A DNA stretch of 64,000 nucleotides from Rhizobium sp. BT04. Lineage in GTDB: Bacteria > Pseudomonadota > Alphaproteobacteria > Rhizobiales > Rhizobiaceae. Location: assembly GCF_030053135.1 (NCBI RefSeq), contig NZ_CP125652.1, positions 3,218,501 through 3,282,500 of the forward strand. The letters are read 5' to 3'. A program made the position numbers and the translations under genes. Under the pieces are notes generated by a model that saw nothing but the letters and a program-made list of their open reading frames with translations, was not told where the DNA came from and did not search any database. Numbering within the stretch: the stretch's first letter is position 1; every line of letters starts with the position of its first letter. Shown piece after piece: positions 1-11,075 of this stretch.

Positions 1-369
1 TGTGGGAAGAAGTTTTATAGCGGTCGCGTGGTTGAGCGCCATCGGAATATCGTAAACGATGGCGAGCCGCATCAGCGCCTTAACGTCGACATCGTGTGGC
101 ATCGGCGTCAAGGGGTCGACGAAGAAGATCAGGGCGCCGACCTCGCCGGTCGAAATCAGCGCGCCGATCTGCTGGTCGCCGCCGAGCGGTCCGCTTTTTA
201 GCCTCGTGACGTCGAGATCGGGGGCGGCGTCGAGCACCCGCCCGCCAGTCGTGCCGGTGGCGACGATCTTCCAGCGGGAGAGAATGTCCCGGTTGGCGCG
301 GGCGAAGTCCGCCATGTCGTCCTTCTTCTGGTCATGCGCAATCAATGCAAGGCATTTACCGCCGGCCAT
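1..369 (-). CDS. mgsA: Methylglyoxal synthase, 3' end cut by window edge
   Basis: The first 123 residues are visible on the minus strand; the C-terminus lies beyond base 1. MgsA is a cytosolic enzyme converting dihydroxyacetone phosphate to methylglyoxal and phosphate, a bypass that relieves sugar-phosphate build-up. The N-terminus ALIAHDQKK carries the substrate-binding His/Lys region, [10 protein letters not shown] the catalytic Asp region, and [18 protein letters not shown] the family core with conserved His/Asp. The ATG at 369 is preceded by GGAGGGG at a normal distance. It follows the mepA-like gene on the same strand after about 85 bases, so the two may be co-transcribed. Confidence 0.93.
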   Translation of the reverse strand, partial: MAGGKCLALIAHDQKKDDMADFARANRDILSRWKIVATGTTGGRVLDAAPDLDVTRLKSGPLGGDQQIGALISTGEVGALIFFVDPLTPMPHDVDVKALMRLAIVYDIPMALNHATAIKLLPT

Positions 370-454
370 CAACCCCTCCGCCCAAGCAATTCAATCGATT
401 TGACCGCTTCTATACCAAGAATTTGCGATTTGAAAGACAAGGCGCCGGTGCTCC

Positions 455-1531
455 TTATTGGATCGCCGGCTTGTCGTTCGGAACCGGGCCGACATCGGGC
501 AGTTCTCCGTCGGCATCGGCAGCGGGCTCCGCTGCCGGAGCGGCGGTGAGGGCGCTTGCGGCCGAAGGCCCGCCATAGGTGGCGGCCTGCATCGAGGCGA
601 CGGAAGCGGCATCGAGCACGGCGGCGCAGGCCTTCGGCAGGTCGGAGACCATCATCTCGCGCGGCGGCTTCGGCGGCTTGGCGCCGGGCTTCGGCGGTTT
701 CGGCGGCGCCCAGGGCGCCGGCGTGAACCACCAGGCGAGCGACTTGTCGCAGCCGTCGCCGGCGGCAACAGGGGGCTGCGGTGTGCATCCGGCCGCGCCG
801 GCCGGGCATTTGATGCGGATGTGGAAATGCGAGTCATGGCCGTATTCCGGCCGGAGCTTGCCGAGATTGGTGCGGTCGCCCGTCCAAGTATCGCACATCT
901 TCTTCTTGATCGCCGGATTGACGAAGATACGCTCCACCTCGGGATAGCTTGCCGCCAGCATCAACAGCCGCGCCCGCGATGGCGTCCACACCTTGGGGTC
1001 GACGGTCAGGAACTTGTCCTTCTGCAGCATCGAGGTGAAGGGCAGATCCTCGCGCTCCTGCGCCGTCATGCGGCGCGCCGGCATCGGCGTAAACCAGACA
1101 TCGGCATCGAGGCCGATCTGATGCGAGGCGTGACCGTTCAACATCGGCCCGCCACGCGGCTGCGCGATGTCGCCGACGAGCAGGCCCGGCCAGCCGGCAT
1201 ATTTGGCGCCATCCTCAGAAAGACGCTCGAGCAACGCGATCATTGCCGGATTGCCCCAGCGGCGGTTGCGCGAAAGCCGCATTGCCTCCCAGGTCGGTCC
1301 GTCGGTCGGCAGCGCCACCGCACCCGTCATACAGCCTTTCGCGTAAAACCCGATTGGCTGCGCCGGCCCCTGCGTCGGCAGGCCGACGGCGCCGAACTGC
1401 CCCTTGGCGCTGCCCGGGCTCGGGGTCTTCTGCTCCGCGCCGACGTCGCCGGCGGCAAGGCTTGCGCCGATTGCGCCGGCAAGCGTCAGTTTGCCGAATG
1501 TCCTGAAAGCCTGAGCGAAGCCGAAAGCCAT
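455..1531 (-). CDS. mepA: Penicillin-insensitive murein endopeptidase
   Basis: A 358-residue protein of the MepA (M74) family, periplasmic metallo-endopeptidases that cut D-Ala-meso-DAP cross-links in peptidoglycan. Residues 1 to about 32 form an export signal. The motif GHASHQIGLDADVW puts zinc/active-site residues at H134, H137 and D144, and HDSHFHIRI supplies the C-terminal HxH at 234-236. After about residue 240 there is a proline/lysine-rich stretch (PPKPPKPGAKPPKPP) and a low-complexity Ala-rich tail, longer than in enterobacterial MepA. The ATG at 1531 begins the signal peptide. The gene diverges from the Yej importer operon across a 265-base gap. Confidence 0.92.
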   Translation of the reverse strand: MAFGFAQAFRTFGKLTLAGAIGASLAAGDVGAEQKTPSPGSAKGQFGAVGLPTQGPAQPIGFYAKGCMTGAVALPTDGPTWEAMRLSRNRRWGNPAMIALLERLSEDGAKYAGWPGLLVGDIAQPRGGPMLNGHASHQIGLDADVWFTPMPARRMTAQEREDLPFTSMLQKDKFLTVDPKVWTPSRARLLMLAASYPEVERIFVNPAIKKKMCDTWTGDRTNLGKLRPEYGHDSHFHIRIKCPAGAAGCTPQPPVAAGDGCDKSLAWWFTPAPWAPPKPPKPGAKPPKPPREMMVSDLPKACAAVLDAASVASMQAATYGGPSAASALTAAPAAEPAADADGELPDVGPVPNDKPAIQ

Positions 1532-1796
1532 ACTATTCCCTTGAACCGCTGCCGAAGTGATTTGCGATCGAATCTATCGTGAAAAGCGATTTTGGTGAAT
1601 CGATGATTTGGCGGGTAGGCGCAGGATGCGGTGGTGACAGATCAACGTGGCGGCTCAGGGGGCTCGAAGAGGCGACGCCTTGACGAGGACCCAATGGCTC
1701 AAAATTTCGCGCACCCGGCAAAAACCAAACTCTCTCCTGTTTTTCGCCCGTATTTTTCGTATTGTCGAACCCATCAATAATCAGGGGAAAGCGTGA

Positions 1797-3629
1797 ATGG
1801 CGGCTCTGTGGTCGAAGATCGGTTTGTTTCTATCGCTTGCGGGCGTGCTCGTTCCGCTCTCGTCGATGGCTGAGGATCAGGAGTTCCGCATCGGAAGCTC
1901 GGTCGTCAGCGGGATGAAGTACAAGCCGGGCTTTGCGCATTTCGACTACGTCAATCCCGATGCTCCGAAAGGCGGAGACCTGCGCCTCTCCGCAAGCGGC
2001 GCCTTCGATACCTTCAACCCGCTGCTTGCCAAAGGCCAGGCGGCAGTGGGCTTGACGCTCGTTTACGACACGTTGATGAAGCCCGCCGACGACGAGCTCC
2101 TCGTCTCCTACGGTCTGCTTGCCGAGGGATTGTCTTTTCCCACCGACGTCTCGAGCGCGACCTTCCGCCTGCGCAAGGAAGCGAAATGGGCGGATGGTCA
2201 GCCGGTAACGCCCGAGGATGTCATCTTCAGTCTGGATAAGACGAAGGAACTAAATCCCCTCACGGCAAACTATTACCGCCACGTTGCGAAGGCCGAAAAG
2301 ACCGGCGATCGCGACGTAACCTTCACCTTCGACGAGAAGAACAACCGGGAGCTCCCGAATATTCTCGGCCAGTTGGTGATCGTGCCGAAACATTGGTGGG
2401 AGGGGCAGGGACCGGACGGCAAGCCACGCGATATCTCAAAGACGACCCTCGAGCCCGTGATGGGTTCTGGACCCTACAAGATTGCTGCCTTCTCGCCGGG
2501 CGCGACAATCCGCTATGAGCTACGTGACGACTATTGGGGCAAGGACCTCAATGTGAATGTCGGCCAAAACAATTTCCGCAACGTTATCTACACGTATTTC
2601 GGCGATCGGGATGTCGAGTTCGAGGCCTTTCGCGCCGGCAACAGCGACTACTGGCAGGAAACCACGGCTGCCCGTTGGGCGACGGGATATGATTTTCCCG
2701 CGGTGAAGGAAGGACGTGTGAAAAAAGAGGAGGTTGCAAACCCGCTGCGCGCCACCGGCATCATGCAGGCTCTCGTGCCCAACATGCGACGTGACCTCTT
2801 CAAGGACATCAGGGTCCGCGAGGCGCTGAACTATGGTCTGGATTTCGAAGAGTTGAACCGCACCGTTGCCTTTAACAGTTACAAACGCATCGACAGCTAT
2901 TTCTGGAATACCGAACTCGCCTCCTCCGGCCTGCCGCAGGGTAGAGAACTGGAAATTCTGCAGGGCATGAAGGATAAGGTGCCCGCAGAAATCTTCACCA
3001 CGCCCTATACCAATCCCGTCGGCGGCGATCCGCAGAAGAGCCGCGATAACCTCCGCAAGGCGATTGCGCTTTTCAAAGAAGCCGGCTGGGAGATCAAGGG
3101 CAATCGCATGGTCAACCCCAAGACCGGCCAGCCGATGAGTTTCGAGATCCTGTTGTCGAGCCCCATGTTGGAGCGCTGGGCGGTGCCCTATGCCAACAAT
3201 CTCAGGAAAATCGGCATAGATGCGCGGATCCGGACAGTCGACGCCTCGCAATCTGTCAACCGTGAACGCAGCTTCGACTACGATATGATCTGGAATGTCT
3301 GGGCGGAGACCATGAATCCGGGCAACGAACAAGCCGACTATTGGGGATCCGGTTCGGTCAATCAGCAGGGTTCCCGCAATTATGCCGGCATTGCCAACCC
3401 CGCCGTTGATGAGCTCATTCGCATGGTCATCTTTGCGCCGAACCGAGAGGAGCAGGTCGCGGCGATCAAGGCCATGGATCGCGTATTGCTAGCAAATCAC
3501 TACGTCATCCCGCTGTTTTACCGTAATACCTATAACATCGCCTATTGGAACACGGTCACGCATCCGGCCGAGTTTCCGGCTTACGGCCTTGGCTTCCCGG
3601 ATGCCTGGTGGTCCACCTCGGCAAAATGA
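1797..3629 (+). CDS. yejA: Peptide ABC importer, periplasmic binding protein (YejA-like)
   Basis: A 610-residue family 5 solute-binding protein. A signal peptide of about 25 residues ends in SSMAEDQ. The body has family 5 hallmarks: an early YDTLMKPADDE segment, FRLRKEAKWADGQPVTPEDV near 125-145, and a C-terminal RNTYNIAYWN region. In enterobacteria YejA feeds the YejBEF importer with oligopeptides, including the peptidyl-nucleotide antibiotic microcin C. The next three genes are the matching permeases and ATPase, so the same assembly is inferred; the ligand cannot be read from sequence. The start ATG follows GGGGAAA at a usable distance. A 150-base gap separates it from yejB. Confidence 0.92.
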   Translation: MAALWSKIGLFLSLAGVLVPLSSMAEDQEFRIGSSVVSGMKYKPGFAHFDYVNPDAPKGGDLRLSASGAFDTFNPLLAKGQAAVGLTLVYDTLMKPADDELLVSYGLLAEGLSFPTDVSSATFRLRKEAKWADGQPVTPEDVIFSLDKTKELNPLTANYYRHVAKAEKTGDRDVTFTFDEKNNRELPNILGQLVIVPKHWWEGQGPDGKPRDISKTTLEPVMGSGPYKIAAFSPGATIRYELRDDYWGKDLNVNVGQNNFRNVIYTYFGDRDVEFEAFRAGNSDYWQETTAARWATGYDFPAVKEGRVKKEEVANPLRATGIMQALVPNMRRDLFKDIRVREALNYGLDFEELNRTVAFNSYKRIDSYFWNTELASSGLPQGRELEILQGMKDKVPAEIFTTPYTNPVGGDPQKSRDNLRKAIALFKEAGWEIKGNRMVNPKTGQPMSFEILLSSPMLERWAVPYANNLRKIGIDARIRTVDASQSVNRERSFDYDMIWNVWAETMNPGNEQADYWGSGSVNQQGSRNYAGIANPAVDELIRMVIFAPNREEQVAAIKAMDRVLLANHYVIPLFYRNTYNIAYWNTVTHPAEFPAYGLGFPDAWWSTSAK

Positions 3630-3779
3630 GCGGGCTTGCAATGCAGGGGCCCTCGGCTCCAAATGGCACAAGCGAATCACGACAAGCCGGCAGGACCGGC
3701 AAGGGAAGGCTGGCGGATTGAGCGGCATGAGACTGGACGGCAGGCACACAAGAAAAACATTCCCGGAGGCTGAAGGCTG

Positions 3780-4868
3780 ATGGGCGCCTATATCCTTCGC
3801 CGCCTGCTTCTGATGATCCCGACCATCGTCGGCATCATGGCCATCTCTTTCATCGTCATTCAGTTCGCCCCCGGCGGTCCCGTCGAGCAGGTGATCGCCC
3901 AATTGACCGGCCAGGCCGACAGTGCTGACCAGCGCCTGTCCGGCGGTGGTGATCTTCTCGGCGGCGGCGGCAGTGACGAAGGCTCCAGATATCGCGGTGC
4001 CCAGGGGCTCGATCCGGAACTGATTGCCAAGCTCGAAAAGCAATTCGGCTTCGACAAGCCGCCACTGACCCGTTTCGGCGAGATGATGTGGAATTACATC
4101 CGCTTCGATTTCGGCGAGAGCTTCTTCCGCAATACCTCGGTGCTCGAACTCGTCAAGGAGAAGCTGCCGGTGTCGATCTCGCTCGGCATCTGGATCCTGA
4201 TCTTCTCCTATGCCATCTCCATCCCGCTCGGCATCCGCAAGGCGGTCAAGGATGGATCGACCTTCGATGTCTGGACGTCGGGCGTCATCGTCGTCGGCTA
4301 TGCCGTGCCGAGCTTCCTCTTCGGCATTCTGCTGATCGTGCTTTTCGCCGGCGGCTCCTTCTACGACTGGTTTCCGCTGCGCGGCCTGGTTTCGGACAAT
4401 TTCGACCAGCTGGCCTGGTGGCAGAAGCCGCTCGACTATTTCTGGCACCTCACCTTGCCGCTGATCTCGCTTTCGCTCTCCGCCTTCGCGACGACGACGC
4501 TGCTCACCAAGAACTCCTTCATCGAGGAGATCAAGAAGCAATATGTCGTCACCGCCCGCGCCAAGGGCCTGAACCAGCGGCAGGTGCTCTACGGCCATGT
4601 CTTCCGCAATGCTATGCTGATCATCATCGCCGGTTTTCCCGGCGCCTTCATCTCCGCCTTCTTCACCGGCTCGCTGCTGATCGAAAACATCTTCTCGCTG
4701 GATGGCCTCGGCCGCCTCGGTTATCTCTCGGTCGTCAATCGCGACTACCCGATCGTCTTTGCCACGCTCTACATCTTCTCGCTGCTCGGCCTGGTCGTCA
4801 GCCTGATTTCCGACCTGATCTACACCTGGATCGATCCGCGCATCGATTTCGAGCGGAGGGATGTCTGA
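3780..4868 (+). CDS. yejB: Peptide ABC importer permease (YejB-like)
   Basis: A 362-residue inner-membrane permease of the DppB/OppB class. It starts with the typical transmembrane helix [21 protein letters not shown] periplasmic loop follows, with a glycine-rich stretch ([10 protein letters not shown], about 55-65) characteristic of the YejB branch. The cytoplasmic EAA-like coupling loop is at [20 protein letters not shown] (about 257-276). The last A of its TGA stop is the first base of the next start codon, so it is translationally coupled to yejE. The start has GGAGGCTGAAGGCTG upstream. Confidence 0.93.
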   Translation: MGAYILRRLLLMIPTIVGIMAISFIVIQFAPGGPVEQVIAQLTGQADSADQRLSGGGDLLGGGGSDEGSRYRGAQGLDPELIAKLEKQFGFDKPPLTRFGEMMWNYIRFDFGESFFRNTSVLELVKEKLPVSISLGIWILIFSYAISIPLGIRKAVKDGSTFDVWTSGVIVVGYAVPSFLFGILLIVLFAGGSFYDWFPLRGLVSDNFDQLAWWQKPLDYFWHLTLPLISLSLSAFATTTLLTKNSFIEEIKKQYVVTARAKGLNQRQVLYGHVFRNAMLIIIAGFPGAFISAFFTGSLLIENIFSLDGLGRLGYLSVVNRDYPIVFATLYIFSLLGLVVSLISDLIYTWIDPRIDFERRDV

Positions 4869-6012
4869 TGGACGCCGCCGCAAATCCCGCCGTCACGACG
4901 CCGGTCAAGCCGCCGCGCAAGGGTCTGCTGTCGCCGACCAACATCCGCCGCTGGCAGAATTTCCGGGCGAACGGCCGCGGTTACTGGTCGCTGTGGCTGT
5001 TCCTGCTGCTGTTCGTCCTCAGCCTGTTTGCCGAATTCCTCGCCAATGACCGGCCGATCATTGCCTCCTACAAGGGCGAAATCCTGTTTCCCGTTTTGGT
5101 CGACTATCCCGAGGAGAAGTTCGGTGGCTTCCTGGCCGAGACCGACTACCGCTCCTCGATCATCGCCGATGAGATCAATGCCAATGGCTGGATGATCTGG
5201 CCGCCGATCCGCTATTCCTACCGCTCGGTCAATTCCAACATTCCGCATTCGGCCCCCACCGCCCCCTTCTGGCTGATGACCAAGGAGGAGCGCTGCGCCG
5301 GTTATCCGCAAGGCGTGAACGATCCGGATTGCACGCTCGGCAATCTCAACTGGCTCGGCACTGACGATCAGGCGCGCGACGTGCTGGCCCGCGTCATCTA
5401 CGGTTTCCGCATATCCGTGCTCTTCGGCCTGGTGCTGACCATCTGCTCGGCAATCATCGGTGTGACGGCAGGCGCGGTGCAGGGCTATTTCGGCGGCTGG
5501 ACCGATCTGCTGTTGCAGCGCTTCATCGAGATCTGGTCGTCGATGCCGGTGCTTTACATCCTGCTGATCATCGCCGCACTGCTGCCGCCCGGCTTCTTCG
5601 TGCTGCTCGGCATCATGCTGCTCTTCTCCTGGGTCGGCTTCGTCGGCGTCGTGCGCGCCGAATTTCTGCGCGCCCGCAATTTTGAATATGTCCGCGCCGC
5701 CCGCGCGCTCGGCGTCAATAATCGCACCATCATGTGGCGCCACCTGTTGCCCAATGCCATGGTCGCGACGCTCACCTTCCTGCCCTTCATCCTCTCCGGC
5801 TCGATCACCACGCTGACTTCGCTCGATTTCTTGGGCTTCGGCATGCCGCCGGGCTCTCCTTCGCTCGGCGAGATGATCGCCCAGGGCAAGAGCAACCTGC
5901 AGGCGCCCTGGCTCGGGCTGACGGCCTTTTTCGCCATGTCGATCATGCTGTCCCTGCTGATCTTCATCGGCGAAGCCGTGCGCGATGCCTTCGATCCGAG
6001 AAAGACGTTCCA

Positions 6013-6016
<4 letters not shown>
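4868..6016 (+). CDS. yejE: Peptide ABC importer permease (YejE-like)
   Basis: A 382-residue DppC/OppC-type inner-membrane permease. Its cytoplasmic N-terminus carries LLSPTNIRRWQNFRANGRGY, then a first membrane helix and a large periplasmic insertion of about 130 residues typical of YejE (IRYSYRSVNSNIPHSAPTAP). The permease core follows with the coupling loop EYVRAARALGVNNRTIMWRH. The open frame extends upstream to about 4088, but that part overlaps yejB in another frame. The ATG at 4868, overlapping the yejB stop by one base, is the natural start. Its stop overlaps the yejF start by four bases (ATGA). Confidence 0.93.
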
Positions 6017-7650
<1,634 letters not shown>

Positions 7651-7658
7651 AGTTGATC

Positions 7659-8618
7659 ATGCCCACACCTCCTCCCGTTCTCGTCGATATCAAGTTCAAT
7701 CCGGAAGGCGTCGCCCGCGTTTTGAAGACGGCCTTTGCCGATCGCGGCAGCGTCAATCTCGCCGATCCCGCCAACGGGAAGCGTGATCTCAGCCGTCTCG
7801 AATACGCGCTTGTCTGGAAGCCGGACGCCGACCTTTTCGCGCGGGCGCCGAACCTCAAGGCGATTTTCTCGGGCGGCGCCGGCGTCGACCATATTATCGG
7901 CATGGACGGCCTGCCCGAGATCCCGATCGTGCGTTTCGTCGACCGCAGCCTGACGACCCGCATGAGCGAATGGGTGGTCATGCAATGCCTGCTGCATCTG
8001 CGCGGGCAATATGCCCATGACAGCCATCAGCGGCGGCGTGAGTGGGCCAAGCTGACCGCGCCGGAAGCGGCGGAGGTCACGGTCGGCGTCATGGGTCTCG
8101 GTGTTCTCGGGCTGGATGCGGTCGCCAAGCTGAAGGTGATGGGTTTCAACGTCATCGGCTGGTCGCGCACCCGCAAAGACATCGACGGCGTCGAAACCTT
8201 CGATGCCGGCGGGTTGGACAGCTTCCTCGGCAAGACCGACATCCTCGTCGGCCTGCTGCCGCTGACGCCGGAGACGACGGGATTCTATGATAGCGGGCTA
8301 TTCAAAAAGCTCCGCAGCAACGGCGCGCTCGGAATGCCGGTCTTCATCAATGCCGGCCGCGGCAAGAGCCAGGTCGAGGCCGATATCGTTTCCGCCATCC
8401 GCAGCGGTACGCTGGGCGGTGCTTCCCTCGATGTCTTCGAGGTGGAGCCGCTTGGCCCCGACAACCCGTTGTGGGAATTGGAGAACGTCTTCATCACGCC
8501 GCACGACGCGGCAGTCTCTGAAGAAAACGCGCTATTCCGTCATGTCGAGGCGCAGATCGCCCGTTTCGAGCGCGGCGAGCCGCTGCAATTCGTGGTCGAC
8601 CGCGCCGTCGGCTACTAG
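7659..8618 (+). CDS. D-2-hydroxyacid dehydrogenase (GhrA-like glyoxylate/hydroxypyruvate reductase)
   Basis: A 319-residue cytosolic NAD(P)H enzyme. The dinucleotide-binding loop is GVMGLGVLGLDAVAKL. The catalytic set Arg (INAGRGKSQ), Glu (DVFEVEPLG) and His (TPHDAAVS) matches the GhrA branch, which reduces glyoxylate and hydroxypyruvate; substrate is inferred from family only. It begins eight bases after yejF, so it may be the last gene of that transcript. Starts at ATG 7659 or TTG 7653 are both possible; neither has a strong ribosome site. The G of its TAG stop is the first base of the palindromic mosaic repeat, so the element sits immediately against the coding end. Confidence 0.87.
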   Translation: MPTPPPVLVDIKFNPEGVARVLKTAFADRGSVNLADPANGKRDLSRLEYALVWKPDADLFARAPNLKAIFSGGAGVDHIIGMDGLPEIPIVRFVDRSLTTRMSEWVVMQCLLHLRGQYAHDSHQRRREWAKLTAPEAAEVTVGVMGLGVLGLDAVAKLKVMGFNVIGWSRTRKDIDGVETFDAGGLDSFLGKTDILVGLLPLTPETTGFYDSGLFKKLRSNGALGMPVFINAGRGKSQVEADIVSAIRSGTLGGASLDVFEVEPLGPDNPLWELENVFITPHDAAVSEENALFRHVEAQIARFERGEPLQFVVDRAVGY

Positions 8619-8903
8619 AGCCTTTCCGGGTTAGATTGAAGCATTCTGCCGGGCATCTTTGCCCTGACGCAAAGATGCCCGGCCCACCGGCCGCACCGCT
8701 TCGCCATGCGAAGCGACTAGCGCGTCCGGCGATTTTAAGTCTTGCAGATTTGCCAGGCAAATCTGCGGGAGGGTTGGCTGAAACGGGCCGGCTGATCGAC
8801 CGGCCGGCTTGGCCGTAGAGCTGGGCTACGACGCGCGCCGGCCGGTCGACCATCCGACTCCGTTTGAGCCAACAGAATGCTGCAATCTAATCCGGAAAGG
8901 CTC
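8618..8903. repeat. Palindromic intergenic mosaic element (RIME-like), 286 bp
   Basis: Terminal inverted repeats of 31 bp (8618-8648 and 8873-8903) match at 29 positions. Inside are further perfect palindromes: 14-bp arms at 8648-8661/8670-8683 and 11-bp arms at 8744-8754/8756-8766, plus GC-rich CCGGCC-type palindromes near 8790-8850. No coding frame explains it. The architecture fits the Rhizobium-specific intergenic mosaic elements described in rhizobia; assignment to that family is by structure, not alignment. Confidence 0.8.
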
Positions 8904-8999
8904 CAAAACCCCGGGGGAACCTTCCCGACACCCACCCGTTTCTTCTGCGGAATTCTTTGGGGCCGGATCGGCCCGTCAAGGCAGCGGAAGGAGACGATG

Positions 9000-9362
9000 A
9001 TGGCGCATCAGACGGAAACACGCTGGGAAAAGTCCGACGGCAAGCTTCATCGCGAAGAGCAGATCCCGCCGGTGAAGGCAAGGCAGGGGCGGACGGGTTA
9101 TCGCGTCCTGCTGGTGCTGCTTGCCGCACTGGTGCTCGCTTTCGTGGTCTGGATACCGGTTGAGATCTGGGGCAAGCGCGAAGCAAATGAGGTGGCGCCA
9201 CAGCAGCCCGGCCAGCAGCTACAGTCGCAGCGGCCTGATGCGGCGCCTGCGCCAACGCTCCAGAACGGCATTGCGGTTCCCACAGAGACTGAGAATACCG
9301 CCCCGGCCGCCTCCGGCGTCACGCCTGCAACCCCGGCTCAACCTGCCGCGCCGGCGCAATGA
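9000..9362 (+). CDS. Small membrane-anchored protein with Pro/Ala-rich tail, unknown function
   Basis: A 120-residue protein I do not recognise functionally. It has a charged cytoplasmic N-terminus (HQTETRWEKSDGKLHREEQ), one strong transmembrane helix near residues 37-57 (RVLLVLLAALVLAFVVWIPV), and a low-complexity periplasmic tail rich in Pro, Ala, Gln and Thr. The ribosome site AAGGAG precedes a double ATG; the second (9000) has the better spacing. It is a single gene bounded by the mosaic repeat on the left and a terminator hairpin on the right. The composition fits a real rhizobial gene; a role in the envelope is only a guess. Confidence 0.65.
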   Translation: MAHQTETRWEKSDGKLHREEQIPPVKARQGRTGYRVLLVLLAALVLAFVVWIPVEIWGKREANEVAPQQPGQQLQSQRPDAAPAPTLQNGIAVPTETENTAPAASGVTPATPAQPAAPAQ

Positions 9363-9384
9363 GCGTCGGCAGATGATTTCCCGC

Positions 9385-9416
9385 ATCCCGCCGCCGTACC
9401 GCGGCGGGATGTTTAT
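9385..9416 (+). terminator. Probable rho-independent terminator
   Basis: Perfect 11-bp GC-rich stem (9385-9395 paired with 9402-9412) with a 6-base loop, followed by a short T-rich run (TTTATT). It lies 23 bases after the 120-residue membrane-protein gene. Confidence 0.6.
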
Positions 9417-9489
9417 TGATTTGTCTGGACTTTCTCTGCCGATTTTTCGATAAGAAGGCGCACGAGCCGGTTTCGTGTGCCGGCCCCGC

Positions 9490-9519
9490 ACTTGGCAGCA
9501 CTCGGGAACTTGGCAGCAC
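9490..9519. promoter_or_regulatory. Tandem 12-mer upstream of pncB
   Basis: ACTTGGCAGCAC occurs at 9490-9501 and again at 9508-9519, an 18-base period, 30 bases before the pncB start. The spacing is under two helical turns and the location suits an operator or leader element for NAD salvage control, but no known binding motif is recognised. Confidence 0.3.
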
Positions 9520-9549
9520 CTGACCGGAGTGGACAGGGGCAGGAATCTC

Positions 9550-10854
9550 ATGGCCAGGACCGATATCGCAAGACGCGTCTACAATCACGCTTGGAAGCTC
9601 GATCCGATCGTCCGCAGCCTGATCGATACCGACTTCTACAAGCTGCTGATGCTGCAGATGATCTGGAAGCTCTATCCCGACGTGAACGCGTCCTTTACCC
9701 TCATCAACCGCACCAAGCGCGTGCGCCTCGCCGATGAGATCGACGAAGGCGAATTGCGCGAACAGCTCGATCACGCCCGCACGCTGAAACTCTCCAAGAA
9801 GGAGATGATCTGGCTGGCGGGTAACAGCTTCTACGGTCGCGCCCAGATCTTCGAGCCGGAATTCCTCGCCTGGCTTTCCAACTTCCAGCTTCCCGAATAC
9901 GAGCTGTCGAAGAAGGACGGGCAATATGTACTGGATTTCCATGGGGCCTGGAAGGAAACCACCATGTGGGAGATCCCGGCGCTTGCCATCGTCAACGAGC
10001 TCAGGTCGCGCTCGGCGATGAAGGCGCTCGGTCCCTTCACCCTCGATGTGCTCTATGCCCGCGCCAAGGCGAAGATGTGGTCGAAGGTCGAACGGCTGAA
10101 GGAACTGCCGGGCTTGCGCATCTCCGATTTCGGCACCCGCCGCCGTCACAGTTTCCTCTGGCAGCGCTGGTGCGTCGAGGCGCTGAAGGAGGGCATCGGC
10201 CCGGCCTTTACCGGCACCAGCAACGTATTGCTGGCGATGGATTCCGATCTCGAAGCCGTCGGCACCAATGCCCACGAGCTGCCGATGGTGGCTGCCGCCC
10301 TTGCGCAAACCGACGAGCAGCTGCGCAATGCGCCCTACAAGATCCTGCGCGACTGGAACAAGCTCTATGGCGGCAACCTGCTGATCGTACTGCCGGATGC
10401 TTTCGGTACTGCTGCTTTCCTGCGCGACGCGCCGGAATGGGTCGCCGACTGGACCGGCTTCCGTCCGGACAGTGCCCCGCCGATCGAAGGCGGTGAAAAG
10501 ATTATCGATTGGTGGAAGAAGATGGGTCGCGATCCGCGCCAGAAGCTGCTGATTTTCTCCGACGGCCTCGATGTCGACGCTATCATCGATACCTACCGGC
10601 ATTTCGAAGGCCGCGTGCGCATGAGCTTCGGCTGGGGCACCAACCTGACCAACGATTTTTCCGGCTGCGCGCCGACCGAAATTTCCGGCCTCAACCCGAT
10701 CTCCATCGTCTGCAAGGTCAGCGACGCCAACGGCCGCCCGGCGGTGAAGCTCTCCGACAATCCGCAGAAGGCGACCGGCGAACCGGCAGAGGTCGAGCGC
10801 TATCTGAAATTCTTCGGCGCCGAAGACAGGATCGATCAGACCGTTCTGGTGTAG
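9550..10854 (+). CDS. pncB: Nicotinate phosphoribosyltransferase
   Basis: A 434-residue cytosolic enzyme making nicotinate mononucleotide from nicotinate and PRPP with ATP, the entry step of the Preiss-Handler NAD salvage route. Recognisable segments are [17 protein letters not shown] near 20, the core [17 protein letters not shown] around 196-212 containing the autophosphorylated His region, GTSNVLLA near 220, and the phosphate-binding [10 protein letters not shown] and [12 protein letters not shown] in the C-terminal half. Length matches rhizobial PncB (slightly longer than the E. coli enzyme). AGGA precedes the ATG. The last 19 bases overlap a convergent small gene. Confidence 0.95.
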   Translation: MARTDIARRVYNHAWKLDPIVRSLIDTDFYKLLMLQMIWKLYPDVNASFTLINRTKRVRLADEIDEGELREQLDHARTLKLSKKEMIWLAGNSFYGRAQIFEPEFLAWLSNFQLPEYELSKKDGQYVLDFHGAWKETTMWEIPALAIVNELRSRSAMKALGPFTLDVLYARAKAKMWSKVERLKELPGLRISDFGTRRRHSFLWQRWCVEALKEGIGPAFTGTSNVLLAMDSDLEAVGTNAHELPMVAAALAQTDEQLRNAPYKILRDWNKLYGGNLLIVLPDAFGTAAFLRDAPEWVADWTGFRPDSAPPIEGGEKIIDWWKKMGRDPRQKLLIFSDGLDVDAIIDTYRHFEGRVRMSFGWGTNLTNDFSGCAPTEISGLNPISIVCKVSDANGRPAVKLSDNPQKATGEPAEVERYLKFFGAEDRIDQTVLV

Positions 10855-11075
10855 GTCCGCGACGAGGCGCCGCCCTCCCGTGGCGCATTGCCATGTCCCG
10901 CCATCGCATCCTCGATCGACCAGCCGAATCGCCAGGCGTCGAACATCGAGTACCATTCCTGGAAATCGGCAATCGGCAGGACATCCGGTTTCGACATCGG
11001 ATTGTCGTCCAGGCTGCGGCCGCGCGCGCGGTCCCGCACGCCACGCTCCTGCATCTCCAGCAGATTCTCGAACAT
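10836..11075 (-). CDS. Small Rmf/CrpP-like protein
   Basis: A 79-residue protein convergent with pncB. Its pattern [20 protein letters not shown] followed by a Trp-rich [12 protein letters not shown] block resembles ribosome modulation factor and the related CrpP family, where a basic Rx(A)GRS..(C/N)P helix precedes a Trp-containing helix. In Rmf this fold dimerises stationary-phase ribosomes; whether this protein binds ribosomes is unknown. ATG 11075 has GGGGGG at good spacing; a GTG two codons upstream is possible. The AT-rich stretch upstream (11090-11180) could hold its promoter. The resemblance was judged by eye, so family membership is tentative. Confidence 0.6.
   Translation of the reverse strand: MFENLLEMQERGVRDRARGRSLDDNPMSKPDVLPIADFQEWYSMFDAWRFGWSIEDAMAGHGNAPREGGASSRTYTRTV

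Noticed and set aside
4088..4867. Upstream extension of the yejE frame
   Set aside because: Overlaps yejB in another phase; the YejE N-terminus begins at 4868 with a coupled start.
3489..4883. Long minus-strand open frame (464 codons) opposite yejB
   Set aside because: Antisense shadow of yejA/yejB; its residues (Asp/Glu/Arg/Gly/His-rich) are those of reversed GC-rich codons, with no family motif.
9319..10956. Minus-strand 545-codon frame opposite pncB
   Set aside because: Covers the whole of a certain pncB gene and has antisense-type composition.
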